Positions 8,299 through 17,058 of a stretch of 64,000 bases of DNA are shown here, one piece after another. A program made the translations under genes and the position numbers. The DNA is taken from positions 62,001-126,000 of the IMG/VR virus record IMGVR_UViG_3300038441_001309; one strand, 5' to 3'. Each line of letters opens with the position of its first letter. The first letter of the stretch is position 1. Below the pieces are notes generated by a model, which worked only from the letters and a program-made list of their open reading frames with translations, was not told the DNA's origin and searched no databases. This stretch comes from a virus.

Positions 8299-8811
8299 TT
8301 AACCCCTTATGTCCCTTAGTTGTTGAAGCTCGTAGCGGTTGAACACATGACGAGCATTCACAGGCAGGTTGTCGAGCAGCGTGTCCGCAATGCCCTCACG
8401 AATAATCGCTCGATCAAACCCATTGAGTAGAGGACGGACTTTGTCCAGGCGACCAGCAAAGTCCTTCCCCACGTAACAGATATTGGCGCTGGGTACCGGC
8501 TTACGTTTGTGGTAGTCCGCTTCCAGATGGCTCTGCATGGCGAGGAACAATTCCTTCGCCAGTACACTGCCGTTGTTGATAAGGTCACCCATGCGGAAAG
8601 GCTCCATGACCGTGACATAGACAGTGCCACTGGGGATGGTCATGTGTGCCGCTTTGAGTTGTTCATGGTAGAGAGCCAACTGATTCTCATCAGCCAACTT
8701 CCGCCTGCCCACATAAACTCCTCGGCCGAAGAAACCCTCGACCAAGGAGAACTCAGCACTACCCTGCCCCATGCAGGAAGTGTAGAAGATTTCAGTCTTC
8801 TTTTTTGCCAT
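8299..8811 (-). CDS. Hypothetical protein
   Basis: 170 aa, begins MAKKKTEIFYTSCMGQG. The middle alternates strands and helices (SGTVYVTVMEP). Not recognised. It overlaps the upstream gene by 20 nt and has no clear Shine-Dalgarno, so it probably depends on translation of that gene. Confidence 0.7.
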   Translation of the reverse strand: MAKKKTEIFYTSCMGQGSAEFSLVEGFFGRGVYVGRRKLADENQLALYHEQLKAAHMTIPSGTVYVTVMEPFRMGDLINNGSVLAKELFLAMQSHLEADYHKRKPVPSANICYVGKDFAGRLDKVRPLLNGFDRAIIREGIADTLLDNLPVNARHVFNRYELQQLRDIRG

Positions 8812-9217
8812 TGTCTGTTCGGCCAGACACAGAGTGCCTGACCACTCCTATGTGGTTAAGTACCCGCTCATCGTTGGGTAGAAGCCTTTCGAACTTCGTC
8901 GGTTCGTTCAGGTTCTCGATGAACACCAAGTAGCCCGTGTCCGAGCTAATGTTGTATTCAGTGTCAATCACACCATAAGCCAAAAGGTTGGCGTAGGATG
9001 CAGGTTCGATCACGACAACTGAAAACGGGCACTGCGTATGGGATACGCGATGATCAGCCATGGTTGCATGGATTTGCAGTGTTTCGTTCATCGTCGGAGG
9101 ACGTCGATGCAGTAAGGCTACCTGCTCCACTCCAGTTTCCACAATTGCCACGTCAATGGACCCACCAGCTAGGAGGGTTTCAGGACTAGGCGGCTGGCCG
9201 AGATGTACGTTTGCCAT
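8792..9217 (-). CDS. Hypothetical protein
   Basis: 141 aa. Beta-rich, with strands such as VAIVETGVEQVALL and PFSVVVIEP. Not recognised. GAAGGAG precedes ATG 9217. Part of the run of tightly spaced minus genes from 10270 down to 7130. Confidence 0.75.
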   Translation of the reverse strand: MANVHLGQPPSPETLLAGGSIDVAIVETGVEQVALLHRRPPTMNETLQIHATMADHRVSHTQCPFSVVVIEPASYANLLAYGVIDTEYNISSDTGYLVFIENLNEPTKFERLLPNDERVLNHIGVVRHSVSGRTDNGKKED

Positions 9218-9229
9218 GGGGTTGCTCCT

Positions 9230-10270
9230 TCAGTTAAGCAGGTTGGACTCGCCTTCTGGGGCAAGGCAGAGTGCGAAGATAGAGCAAACTTGGAAGATCC
9301 GCATTTGCTCCATATCGTTCTGGTCTGTCAGAAGGTTGAACCCAAAGCGCTCATACATGCGCTTGCTTAACTCCACGGCACGAGGCTGCGGGATGGGTTC
9401 GGTGCGCATGACTTGCATGTACCGGATAAGCTCTTGGATCAGCTCATCGGTGTCCGGCATGATAAGGCCTTCCAGCGTAATGCACTTGTTAGTGATCAAC
9501 ACCGCACGCATGATGTTGAGTTGCATGTCCACAGAGAAAGGCATGGTCAGGTACAGCGGGCGACGAGTCTCGGCAGAGATCGCATTGAACGCGTAAGCCA
9601 TCAAGAACTCTTCACGCTCATCCTCCGGCAACACCCCACCAATCTCAGGGTCCAGGGAGAATGCATCGATCTGAGGGTCAGGGTTCTTCTCGTAGAAGTC
9701 CTGTAGCCGCCAGATACTGCCAACGCCGAGCTTTTCCCACTTACGGCAACCAATGAGGTTGGCTACCGCGAGAATGTCGTCCGATTCGCGCCAGACGCCG
9801 ATAGGGTTGTATGGCATGTTCATGTCTTGCAACAGCCCCTGTACCCACTCCTCACCTCGGCTCCACTGTGTATGGTCGTGGATGAAGTTGAGGATCTTGT
9901 ACGACACTCGCATAACCAGGTGCGGGTCACGAGTGACCTTTACCAGGAACGGTGGCAGTGCCCGAGGATGCATGCGCGCGCGGGTAATAACGATGTAGCA
10001 CAGGGTCAACAACCAACCGAAGTATGGATTAAGCTCAGGCTTGGTCCACGGTAGGTAATGGCGCCCATACTTCTGATAGTGATGCAGGACGTTATCGAAC
10101 TGACCACGCATCGCTCGCACAATGTCGCTGCCATCTTCAGTGACGCCCAACAGTCGCAGGACATCCGTTCGGGCAATGTTGTCCATGCCCATTTCCATCC
10201 AAGCAGATGATTCCTCACGGTACATCCGTTGGGTGCCTTTCAAGCGGCGCTTGAATACACTTGCTTCCAT
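9230..10270 (-). CDS. Hypothetical protein, 346 aa
   Basis: 346 aa with a basic N-terminus (FKRRLKGTQRMYREE) and a hydrophobic stretch (YFGWLLTLCYIVITRAR, about res. 83-100) that is more likely a buried helix than a membrane span. Not recognised. First gene of the unit running down to 7130. Confidence 0.8.
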   Translation of the reverse strand: MEASVFKRRLKGTQRMYREESSAWMEMGMDNIARTDVLRLLGVTEDGSDIVRAMRGQFDNVLHHYQKYGRHYLPWTKPELNPYFGWLLTLCYIVITRARMHPRALPPFLVKVTRDPHLVMRVSYKILNFIHDHTQWSRGEEWVQGLLQDMNMPYNPIGVWRESDDILAVANLIGCRKWEKLGVGSIWRLQDFYEKNPDPQIDAFSLDPEIGGVLPEDEREEFLMAYAFNAISAETRRPLYLTMPFSVDMQLNIMRAVLITNKCITLEGLIMPDTDELIQELIRYMQVMRTEPIPQPRAVELSKRMYERFGFNLLTDQNDMEQMRIFQVCSIFALCLAPEGESNLLN

Positions 10271-10323
10271 TTTGTCGTTCTCTGGAGAAGTAGTTTAATG
10301 CAACAACGGCTCACCTAGATGGT

Positions 10324-10605
10324 TTAGTTTTCAACCATGTTTGAATCAAAGCCGTCTGATGGGGTGGCCACGGAAGGATCATAGGCGTAATAGCCGTCCT
10401 TGTCGTAGCCGTCGATGACTACATAATCACCGTCTTCTGTATCGCGACACAGCCCATAGCGACACTGGGCTACAGCGAGGCCTTGATCCTTGGCGGCTTG
10501 GATCATCTTGACGATTGGATCAGGTTGCTCTTGCTGCAATTGACTCGTAGCCATAGCGCCCTGAGAGACCATCCCGAGAACTGCTACGACGATAAACTTG
10601 AACAT
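10324..10605 (-). CDS. Small secreted/exported protein
   Basis: 93 aa with a clear signal peptide: MFKFIVVAVLGMVSQGAMA, cleavage probably after AMA. The mature part is acidic, with a Cys pair (CRYGLC) that could form a disulphide and a Tyr-rich DGYDKDGYYAYDPS stretch. Start at 10605 with GGAG upstream. Export to the periplasm is inferred. It stands alone with its own candidate promoter (10639-10663) and follows a terminator. Confidence 0.75.
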   Translation of the reverse strand: MFKFIVVAVLGMVSQGAMATSQLQQEQPDPIVKMIQAAKDQGLAVAQCRYGLCRDTEDGDYVVIDGYDKDGYYAYDPSVATPSDGFDSNMVEN

Positions 10606-10638
10606 GTGTAACTCCATTACGCGGGTTAGATTCAAAGG

Positions 10639-10663
10639 GATAATTCAGGTTTGAATATTGGTT
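10639..10663 (-). promoter_or_regulatory. Candidate phage promoter element
   Basis: Minus strand reads AACCAATATTC then AAACCTGAATTATC. Same element upstream of genes at 27524, 31550 and 59777; here 34 nt before the start codon and preceded by a T-rich tract. Confidence 0.45.
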
Positions 10664-10680
10664 GAAACAAAAAGAAAAAG

Positions 10681-10726
10681 CATAGGCTAGCCCCCTGCCC
10701 GAAGGCAGGGGGCAGGGCCTTTATGC
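10681..10726. terminator. Bidirectional hairpin with CATA/TATG flanks
   Basis: 10-bp stem 10690-10699/10704-10713, loop CGAA. CATA lies to the left (TATG on minus) and TTTATGCC to the right; it overlaps the stop codon of the minus gene at 10721. Confidence 0.75.
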
Positions 10727-11005
10727 CTCGGCCTTCTCTACTTCCACACCACGAATGGTGGACATGTAGATGTTGCCAGCGCCTTGAGTCTTGTTGCCAT
10801 CGGCTTTCAGAATGCCGTAGCTGTGCCCACGCAGGCAGTGCTCAAGGCGACGCTTGAACGCCGACAGGGTGCGCTCGTTGGACAGACCTTTTGGCCATTT
10901 GGTTTTGTAAGACTCGAACAACTCACCAGGCTTGGCGGAGTGGACAACTACATCCACACCTTCGACTTCACGAATTTCAGCCTGCAGTTGGTTGACGCTG
11001 ATCAT
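10721..11005 (-). CDS. Small hypothetical protein
   Basis: 94 aa. An N-terminal alpha/beta piece (INQLQAEIREVEG-like, then VDVVVHSAK) is followed by a basic helix (LSAFKRRLEHCLRG). Not recognised. GAAGGA upstream; ATGA overlap with the stop of the preceding gene. Confidence 0.75.
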   Translation of the reverse strand: MISVNQLQAEIREVEGVDVVVHSAKPGELFESYKTKWPKGLSNERTLSAFKRRLEHCLRGHSYGILKADGNKTQGAGNIYMSTIRGVEVEKAEA

Positions 11006-11658
11006 TGCTTGGTTCCTTCCTGAGTAGCAAGAGATGCTTTAATGAGATCGATGTCTTTGAGCAGAGCATCGGGATAGACGTGTACAGTGTATTTGGTGTA
11101 CCCGCCGTGTTCGTTTGGATCTTGCAGCTTGAGCAGAATGTAGGAGTTCTTATCCTCCAGAGATTCTACCTTCAGGTTCGCCGACAATGCGGCAGTGCCC
11201 AGATTCGAGATCATGGGCTCCAGGCCACCCGACGGGAAATCCCGGTCAGATAGCATTTCAGCCAACCTGGCGTCCACCTCCTCGGGGAACAGGTTCTGTG
11301 TGATGTCAGGACGGATTCCATTCTGTTGTTGAATGGCCATGACAATCATGAATGGCTGACTAGGCGTGCCTGTGCATACCCAGCCTGCTTGCGTGCGGAA
11401 ACCAATCTCGTCACGCGTACTATCGGGAGACGCGAGAGATCCGAACTCCAGATCAATCAGGTCCCACCACAATCGACTGCCTTTGGTCAGCATCTCATTC
11501 ACGATGGATGCAGACAGCATGGCTGCCGAGGACCAGCCGCCATCACGGGCAGCTGCGTGACTTCTGCAAAGGGCCCGATAGAACCCCTTCAACTTGCTTG
11601 GCGAGTGGCGCGCTTGTTGGTGAAGCACCCCTTCGCGTATTTCAACTACGTTGTTCAT
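11002..11658 (-). CDS. Hypothetical protein
   Basis: 218 aa, soluble, not recognised. Ends with a strand-rich part (NSYILLKLQDPNEHGG). Start ATG 11658 (MNNVVEIREG) is favoured over the ATG 15 nt further upstream. It overlaps both neighbours by a few bases, as expected of one operon. Confidence 0.75.
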   Translation of the reverse strand: MNNVVEIREGVLHQQARHSPSKLKGFYRALCRSHAAARDGGWSSAAMLSASIVNEMLTKGSRLWWDLIDLEFGSLASPDSTRDEIGFRTQAGWVCTGTPSQPFMIVMAIQQQNGIRPDITQNLFPEEVDARLAEMLSDRDFPSGGLEPMISNLGTAALSANLKVESLEDKNSYILLKLQDPNEHGGYTKYTVHVYPDALLKDIDLIKASLATQEGTKQ

Positions 11659-12076
11659 CTTTATTGATCCCATGGGTGTCGAGCAAGGTTTGACCCTCGT
11701 CGAGAACGATGTGATTTACATTGGTATCGCGGAACGTTTGTAGCTTTTGCAGATCCGTACGCCAGTTGTGGATGGCGCGGTGGATCTGTTGCAACTGCAT
11801 GCCGTCCAATGCCATTGCCGTGGTAAACATACTGGGCGAAAGCATAGGGTCTGGGTATACCAGATCAAAGTCCTCGCAGATCAGATCGAGGCTATCGACC
11901 AGTTCTGGAGTTGCCGGAGCAATAATGACATCGGCATTGCCGTACTCACAAAGAAGCGATGCAGCGTCGGTGAAACCAGCACCAACCAGCACCACGTCCA
12001 TGCCCTTCTTCTGGCGCAGATGGTGGAACAGCCGAACACGTCCGGTACCATGAAACGCACAGATGATTTTTGCCAT
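11642..12076 (-). CDS. Hypothetical protein, Rossmann-like N-terminus
   Basis: 144 aa. Alternating strands and helices with MDVVLVGAGFTDAASLL suggest a Rossmann-type fold, though no full nucleotide-binding signature is present. It overlaps the next gene by 17 nt. The enzyme family is not recognised. Confidence 0.7.
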   Translation of the reverse strand: MAKIICAFHGTGRVRLFHHLRQKKGMDVVLVGAGFTDAASLLCEYGNADVIIAPATPELVDSLDLICEDFDLVYPDPMLSPSMFTTAMALDGMQLQQIHRAIHNWRTDLQKLQTFRDTNVNHIVLDEGQTLLDTHGINKDEQRS

Positions 12077-12765
12077 TATCCAACCACTCGAATAGTCTTG
12101 ACTACATTGGCCTCGTCCTGATCAGGGAAGGCCTCCTTGATATCCACCGCGCGGTGTCCTACCGAGCCCATGCGATGTGAGAATCCAGATTGCATGAAGA
12201 ACAGTACGTGACACTGAATGGTGGGGATGTCGAAAGCCGCACATGCAACATGTGCGGCCATGCGCATCAACTGGACTTCGTTTTCCTTGCCCCAGGTATG
12301 CGCTTCCTTATCTTCGGCGTACAGCTTGACCGGGTAGATAAGTCCTTCGTGGATCAGCAGGCCCTGATAGCCATCTTCCACAAATTGTTGCGTGGTCTCG
12401 TCCAGAGTGACGTAGTGCTCGGTCATCTGGGTGAGTACCTTGAACGGGAAAGGTGCGCGATAGATCGGGTCGAGCACGGTAGCCACGACAGCCACCTTTA
12501 CCCGGTCCTTAAGATCCCACACCTTTTCCAGGAACCGCTTGGGTTTGCCAGTGATACCGACCTGGCCGTGGAACTTTTCCATCAACGCCAGAATCAACAA
12601 AGTGTCCAGCGTGCTGAGTGGGTCTTGACGGGTCTTCTCCCGCCATGCTTCACGCTCCTCTGCAGCGATGCGCTTGGCTTCAGCGATCTCTGCTTCTTCC
12701 TTGGCCTTTTTAGCAGCAGCCGCTTGCACGGCTGCCTCCGCAAAGAACTTCTTTGCCTTTGACAC
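12076..12765 (-). CDS. Hypothetical protein with coiled-coil N-terminus
   Basis: 229 aa. Residues 1-45 are an Ala/Lys/Glu helix typical of a coiled coil (AAKKAKEEAEIAEAKR). The rest is globular and unrecognised. GTG start at 12765 with GGGGAG upstream; it lies 3 nt after the 607-aa gene and is likely co-translated with it. Confidence 0.8.
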   Translation of the reverse strand: MSKAKKFFAEAAVQAAAAKKAKEEAEIAEAKRIAAEEREAWREKTRQDPLSTLDTLLILALMEKFHGQVGITGKPKRFLEKVWDLKDRVKVAVVATVLDPIYRAPFPFKVLTQMTEHYVTLDETTQQFVEDGYQGLLIHEGLIYPVKLYAEDKEAHTWGKENEVQLMRMAAHVACAAFDIPTIQCHVLFFMQSGFSHRMGSVGHRAVDIKEAFPDQDEANVVKTIRVVG

Positions 12766-12768
12766 TGC

Positions 12769-14592
12769 TTACTCCCCTTGTTTGTTTTCTTCAACCAACT
12801 GACGGACCTTCTTATCCAACTCAGTCAGCTCTTCCAGTTCGAACATTTCGATGTAGCCCTTGCGCAGGTCTGCCACCGCGTGCTTGGCGTAGCCGGTCGC
12901 TTCTGCAACCTTGTCTTCGTCCCAGCCCAGGTCGTTGAACAGCTTGTTGACCCCGCGCAGCAAGCGGGAACGCAGATGTAGGTCCAATGCTTCGCCCTCA
13001 GTAAAGCCCAGATCAACCCAGTGCTTGAGCTGCTGCTCTTTCGGCCAGTACGGATCAGCCGGTTTGCTCAGCATAGCCATGGCCCGACGGATAGGGCGCA
13101 GGCGGTCACAGATCGCCTTGTACTTCTCAGGTGATTCTGGGCGAATGATGACGTACTGACCGAACTGCGGGAAACGACCGTCGACCGCTGGGCGAAGTTC
13201 ACCGTCATCGATCGAGGATTCGTGCCAGTGGCGCTGGCAGCGCGCCCTGGTTTCTTCCTTGGAGTCGAGCAGGTGAACTTCAGCCCAGGTCACGAACATT
13301 GGCGCATTTTCGCGGTATGGGTTGTTGATGTCCCATGGGTCCAACCAGCCGCCTTTGGCCCGATCAGCTGCAGGTACCTTTGGGTCGTGGGCGTAGTTGG
13401 TGTACCACTCGCCACCACGCTCGATCATCATCGCGTCTTTGGCGTGCTGTACGACAACGGCATTCTCATCCATCTCTTCGAGGATGCGATCGATGCCGTT
13501 GTCAAGCTTGGTGCACCCGTCGTAGAAACCTTCAGGCAAAACCATGACCAGCTTGGCACCCGCCACATCCTTGACCCGCAGAACGCCGCTGGAAACACAC
13601 ATTTGGATTTCTGGCTTTGCCTGAGCAACCCATTGAAGAGTCGCACCGCGCGGTTCGAACAACAATTCGAATGACTCGCGGCGAGTTTTACCTTCAGCCA
13701 GAGCCCAACCAGGCTTGACGGCGTCCAGCTGTTCGTCGGTGAGTTCTTCGAGCATGGCTACCTGACGAATCTCGGTGAAACCGGCTGCAATGTCGCCAGC
13801 GGAACCTGGATCAGCGAGATAGTCCCGCTTCATTGCCACGTCGCGCACATCGATCTCACCGCACTCGGCAACCAACTGCTCGATCTCGGCGAAGCCCACA
13901 CGACAGATAGCAGCGAACATGCTACCGCCCAGCTCGTTGATACGGTTGATCGCCGGCTGCGCCTTTTCCAGAGGCATAACGGCCAGGCTGTTTTCGAAGC
14001 CCTGGCCACGAGACTCCACCAGCGCCTTAGGCAACACGGTGTGGTTGATGACAACCATCTCCTGGCCCTGGCCGTCGGTGAACACGGAGCCATAAGGAAC
14101 CCATTTGCCGGCCACCTTGAAGTGACCTGGGTTCTTCTTGCGCTCGACTTCCAGGTTGTAGGCTTCGTTGCGTTTGTTCTGGATGGTATCGGCAAACTTA
14201 CAGGCCTTGTCCCAGTAGTCCTGGGTATTCCAGACATCCTTGACGTTCGGCGGAATCGCGGCCTCGTCAGTAACGTCGGCACCCATGCGAGCCAGGCAGG
14301 ATTTGAGCACATCACCAGCTACGCGCTGACTACCCAATTTGTCCTTGTACTCGTCGGCCAGCTCTGGGTAGTAACGCTTGGCCACGTAGACCGCCAGCAG
14401 AATGCGGATACGCGCATCGGTGAAGTAGGTGGAGTAGTCGGGCCACCACTTGCGGGTATCGTTGAGGTGATCGACCATGGCCGTGGTACCTTGCGGGGTA
14501 GCCAGGAAATGGTTGAAGTTGCCGGTAGCTTTTACCAGACCGACAATCGCATTGACCAGAGTCAGTTTGCGAACAACGTTAGTTTCAGACAC
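12769..14592 (-). CDS. Large hypothetical protein, 607 aa
   Basis: 607 aa, one of the longest genes in the window and not recognised. It is mostly helical and ends in a Leu/Glu-rich heptad-like region (FELEELTELDKKVRQLVEE). Before this, VAEATGYAKHAVADLRKGY looks like a helix-turn-helix. GTG start at 14592 with AAGGGAAC upstream. Candidate promoter at 14649-14670 would make it the first gene of the unit to 10721. No Walker or polymerase motifs were seen. Confidence 0.8.
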   Translation of the reverse strand: MSETNVVRKLTLVNAIVGLVKATGNFNHFLATPQGTTAMVDHLNDTRKWWPDYSTYFTDARIRILLAVYVAKRYYPELADEYKDKLGSQRVAGDVLKSCLARMGADVTDEAAIPPNVKDVWNTQDYWDKACKFADTIQNKRNEAYNLEVERKKNPGHFKVAGKWVPYGSVFTDGQGQEMVVINHTVLPKALVESRGQGFENSLAVMPLEKAQPAINRINELGGSMFAAICRVGFAEIEQLVAECGEIDVRDVAMKRDYLADPGSAGDIAAGFTEIRQVAMLEELTDEQLDAVKPGWALAEGKTRRESFELLFEPRGATLQWVAQAKPEIQMCVSSGVLRVKDVAGAKLVMVLPEGFYDGCTKLDNGIDRILEEMDENAVVVQHAKDAMMIERGGEWYTNYAHDPKVPAADRAKGGWLDPWDINNPYRENAPMFVTWAEVHLLDSKEETRARCQRHWHESSIDDGELRPAVDGRFPQFGQYVIIRPESPEKYKAICDRLRPIRRAMAMLSKPADPYWPKEQQLKHWVDLGFTEGEALDLHLRSRLLRGVNKLFNDLGWDEDKVAEATGYAKHAVADLRKGYIEMFELEELTELDKKVRQLVEENKQGE

Positions 14593-14648
14593 AGTTAAGT
14601 TCCCTTGTGTGAAAGAAGTGAAGACTTGGTATAGGTCTTCACTTCAAT

Positions 14649-14670
14649 GATCTAGGTTTCAGATTCGGTT
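14649..14670 (-). promoter_or_regulatory. Candidate phage promoter element
   Basis: Minus strand AACCGAATCTGAAACCTAGATC, a close relative of the element at 31617 and 59844, 57 nt upstream of the GTG at 14592. Confidence 0.4.
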
Positions 14671-15502
14671 ATTCGGAGGCGGGCTTTTCGAGGTACGCTT
14701 CCTTGCTGGTGTCGACATCGCAAGGAGCTTTCTCATCGTAACCGGCAGGTAGCGCGCGACGCATCAGTGCCTGGGTCTTCGGATGCAGTTCGGCCTTTGG
14801 GTTGGGATCAGCCTCATCCGCCGGCTCCTCGATCAGCTCGGAGGCACCGCACTCAGCCGATTCGCGCTCATTGCGCTCTGCCCGCTCGGCCTTGATCCGA
14901 GCTTCTTCGGCGATGTCCTTGTCATCCATCTCCTTGGTGATGATGTCAAACGTGGCCAGGGTGTTGATGAGCATGTGCCTCTTGCTCTCGTAACCGTACC
15001 GACTTTCTGCAGTGGAGCGCTGCGAGAATCGGAATGGACCACCCGCTTTCATGTATGCGATGAGATAGCCGTCACTGCCCTGGGCGAGTGCTGGGAAAAC
15101 AACGTCAGCCACTACCCAGGCACCTGGGGCTACATGCTGTCCGTTCAGCTCATTCACCACACGGGTCTTGGAGAACCGCGCTACACAACGACTATCGTCC
15201 AGCGTCATCAGACGCTTGAGTTTCTCGCTGTGCTCTTCTGGTAATTGTGGGTTGCCGTACTCCGCGAAGAAGAGCCCGTCTACCCCGCGGTTACACCAGC
15301 TGTAGATCGCGTCCAACGCGGATGGGCTGGCCGGATAGTAGACGTTGGTCCACGGACTCTCGTAATTGAGATGGAATATCCGCACGTTGTTCATGAAGAT
15401 ATTACCGTGGTCGTCAACGATGTGGTTGCCATCGGTCAGACGGAAATACTTGCCGTCGTCGTAGTTCGGGACAAGGACGAAATCCTTTTGGGCTTCAGAC
15501 AT
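14669..15502 (-). CDS. Hypothetical protein
   Basis: 277 aa. A beta-rich N-terminal half (res. 1-190) is followed by a charged helix (EARIKAERAERNERESAE) and an acidic, low-complexity tail. Not recognised. Start ATG 15502 with AAGGAG; it overlaps the end of the proteasome-like gene by 8 nt, so the two are translated together. Confidence 0.8.
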   Translation of the reverse strand: MSEAQKDFVLVPNYDDGKYFRLTDGNHIVDDHGNIFMNNVRIFHLNYESPWTNVYYPASPSALDAIYSWCNRGVDGLFFAEYGNPQLPEEHSEKLKRLMTLDDSRCVARFSKTRVVNELNGQHVAPGAWVVADVVFPALAQGSDGYLIAYMKAGGPFRFSQRSTAESRYGYESKRHMLINTLATFDIITKEMDDKDIAEEARIKAERAERNERESAECGASELIEEPADEADPNPKAELHPKTQALMRRALPAGYDEKAPCDVDTSKEAYLEKPASE

Positions 15503-16106
15503 GTTGCATCTCCTTGAGGTGGTCACGCATTTCCTGGTCAGACCAGGTGTCAGATTGCATACGGGGAACTTCGCCGTTCTCTGGGCGACAGTCCACGTAA
15601 TGGATAGCCCCGCCGGTTGATGGATCACTCAGCGAGGCAGCGCCCACCGCACCGAACGCAGTCATGTTCAGGTACTTGCAGGCAAACAGCGCAGCAGGTA
15701 AACCAGAGCCAATGGCCACTGGGAACTCTTTGACTTCGGTAACTGTCAGGGTGTCACGCACCTCGATCTGCCAGCAGCTTTCTTCGGTAACAACCAGAAT
15801 GCTGCAGTCCAGGCTGCCACCCGCCATCTTGATGACGTTGTGTACGTCTTCCAGTGGCATGTTCTTGTCCATTGCCCGGCTGAATGCTTTCATGGTTTTA
15901 AGCATGCCTGCACCGGCCCACGCTACAGTCTTCTGCCCACGGAACATCGCCTTGCCAGAAGGCGGTACTGCCAACTTCCTGACAACGCCGTAGGTCTTGT
16001 TGATCTCTTTGTCGCAGGACGGACAGCAACGATCCATCTCCGGCATTCTGGAAGTAACACGGGTATCGGCCGCCAGATACTTACCATCGAAAACTGCTGT
16101 AGTCAC
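15495..16106 (-). CDS. Proteasome beta/HslV-like Ntn-hydrolase
   Basis: 203 aa. The N-terminus MTTAVFDGKYLAADTRVT has the HslV/20S form: Met then a Thr that would be the nucleophile after Met removal, and Asp14 in AADTRVT. A Lys around 38-44 is in the place of the third active residue. Near the C-terminus, AIGSGLPAALFACKYL and AASLSDPSTGGAIHYVDC follow the pattern of proteasome beta subunits. An unusual C-C-P-S-C insertion (27-31) might bind metal. Such enzymes form rings and cleave peptides with a partner ATPase; none is seen nearby. Whether this one is an active protease is unknown. GTG start at 16106. Confidence 0.75.
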   Translation of the reverse strand: MTTAVFDGKYLAADTRVTSRMPEMDRCCPSCDKEINKTYGVVRKLAVPPSGKAMFRGQKTVAWAGAGMLKTMKAFSRAMDKNMPLEDVHNVIKMAGGSLDCSILVVTEESCWQIEVRDTLTVTEVKEFPVAIGSGLPAALFACKYLNMTAFGAVGAASLSDPSTGGAIHYVDCRPENGEVPRMQSDTWSDQEMRDHLKEMQHV

Positions 16107-16444
16107 GCCTCGTCCTCTTTCTTAACCAGAACAATTTTGGTGATGCCACCACTAGGGCTCTTCATCACTTTAAAGTCATGGGTGAGTGGCCAGCCTTCCG
16201 GCAAGGTCTTCTCTCCCGCACGGGGGATGACGGATGCGTACAGGAACCCGTCGCTAAACATGAAGCTGCGCAGATAACACACAACTTTCTTCGACCGAAT
16301 GTAAGGATCTTGCAAGTCACCCTCCCATTCGATGTGATGGATACCGTCATGAACAAAGTCATTGATGCGTTCTTCGGCATCCAGGTCATTCCGGTCGTAT
16401 TCCAGAATGACCGTGCGATGTATCACAAAGCCTTTCTTAGCCAT
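16103..16444 (-). CDS. Hypothetical protein
   Basis: 113 aa, beta-rich with one Cys (VVCYLRSFMFS). Not recognised. Stop overlaps the start of the proteasome-like gene (TGA/GTGA), so it may be functionally tied to it. AAGGAT upstream. Confidence 0.75.
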   Translation of the reverse strand: MAKKGFVIHRTVILEYDRNDLDAEERINDFVHDGIHHIEWEGDLQDPYIRSKKVVCYLRSFMFSDGFLYASVIPRAGEKTLPEGWPLTHDFKVMKSPSGGITKIVLVKKEDEA

Positions 16445-16446
16445 TG

Positions 16447-17058
16447 TTAATCCTTGTCCTGAGGCTTCGGCTCAGGTTCAGGGGGTTGTGGGTGATACGG
16501 TGGAGTGCATGGCTCGGGTTTGTGTCCAGCCCTTGCCGCTGCGATGCTTTCCTTGACCTTCTCAACGGCGGCCATGAAGCCATCCTTGTCGCCCGCAACG
16601 ATGTACGGGAGAGCGAATCTGGCTACGGCCTGGTAGTTATCGTACCACGTCCAACCTTCCCCACGAGATCCCCAGAGACTACCAGCATCCATCAGGTCGG
16701 CAATGGCTTGGGCCGAGTCGCCAGACAGAGAGAAGTCCGCGGTCATGTGCTTTGGAGAGAAGATCCATTCCAGATCACTGTGCCGCTTCTTTCTTTCTTC
16801 CGCTTGGGTGTTCCAGTCGTTGTAAAGGGCTTCCTGACCGGATGCGATGAGGGTGAGCTGGTTCTCGTTGTACCAGGCAGACTGACCACCACCTTTGAAG
16901 TAGAGACAATACTGGTGGGCGTGATGACGCCCACCGTACTTTTCCTTGTAGCTGTACAACACGATGGCTTCCACTCCAGACTTGAAGTGGGACATCGCTG
17001 AACCAAGATCTTCGGCAATCTTGATGTGATCAAAACGTTGGAACTTTTGAGTGCTCAT
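16447..17058 (-). CDS. Hypothetical protein with Pro-rich tail
   Basis: 203 aa. The globular part holds a His/Tyr-rich stretch (YGGRHHAHQYCLYF). The last 30 residues are Pro/Glu/Lys repeats (PEPEPKPQ), probably disordered. Not recognised. TGAGGAAG upstream of ATG 17058. Confidence 0.75.
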   Translation of the reverse strand: MSTQKFQRFDHIKIAEDLGSAMSHFKSGVEAIVLYSYKEKYGGRHHAHQYCLYFKGGGQSAWYNENQLTLIASGQEALYNDWNTQAEERKKRHSDLEWIFSPKHMTADFSLSGDSAQAIADLMDAGSLWGSRGEGWTWYDNYQAVARFALPYIVAGDKDGFMAAVEKVKESIAAARAGHKPEPCTPPYHPQPPEPEPKPQDKD

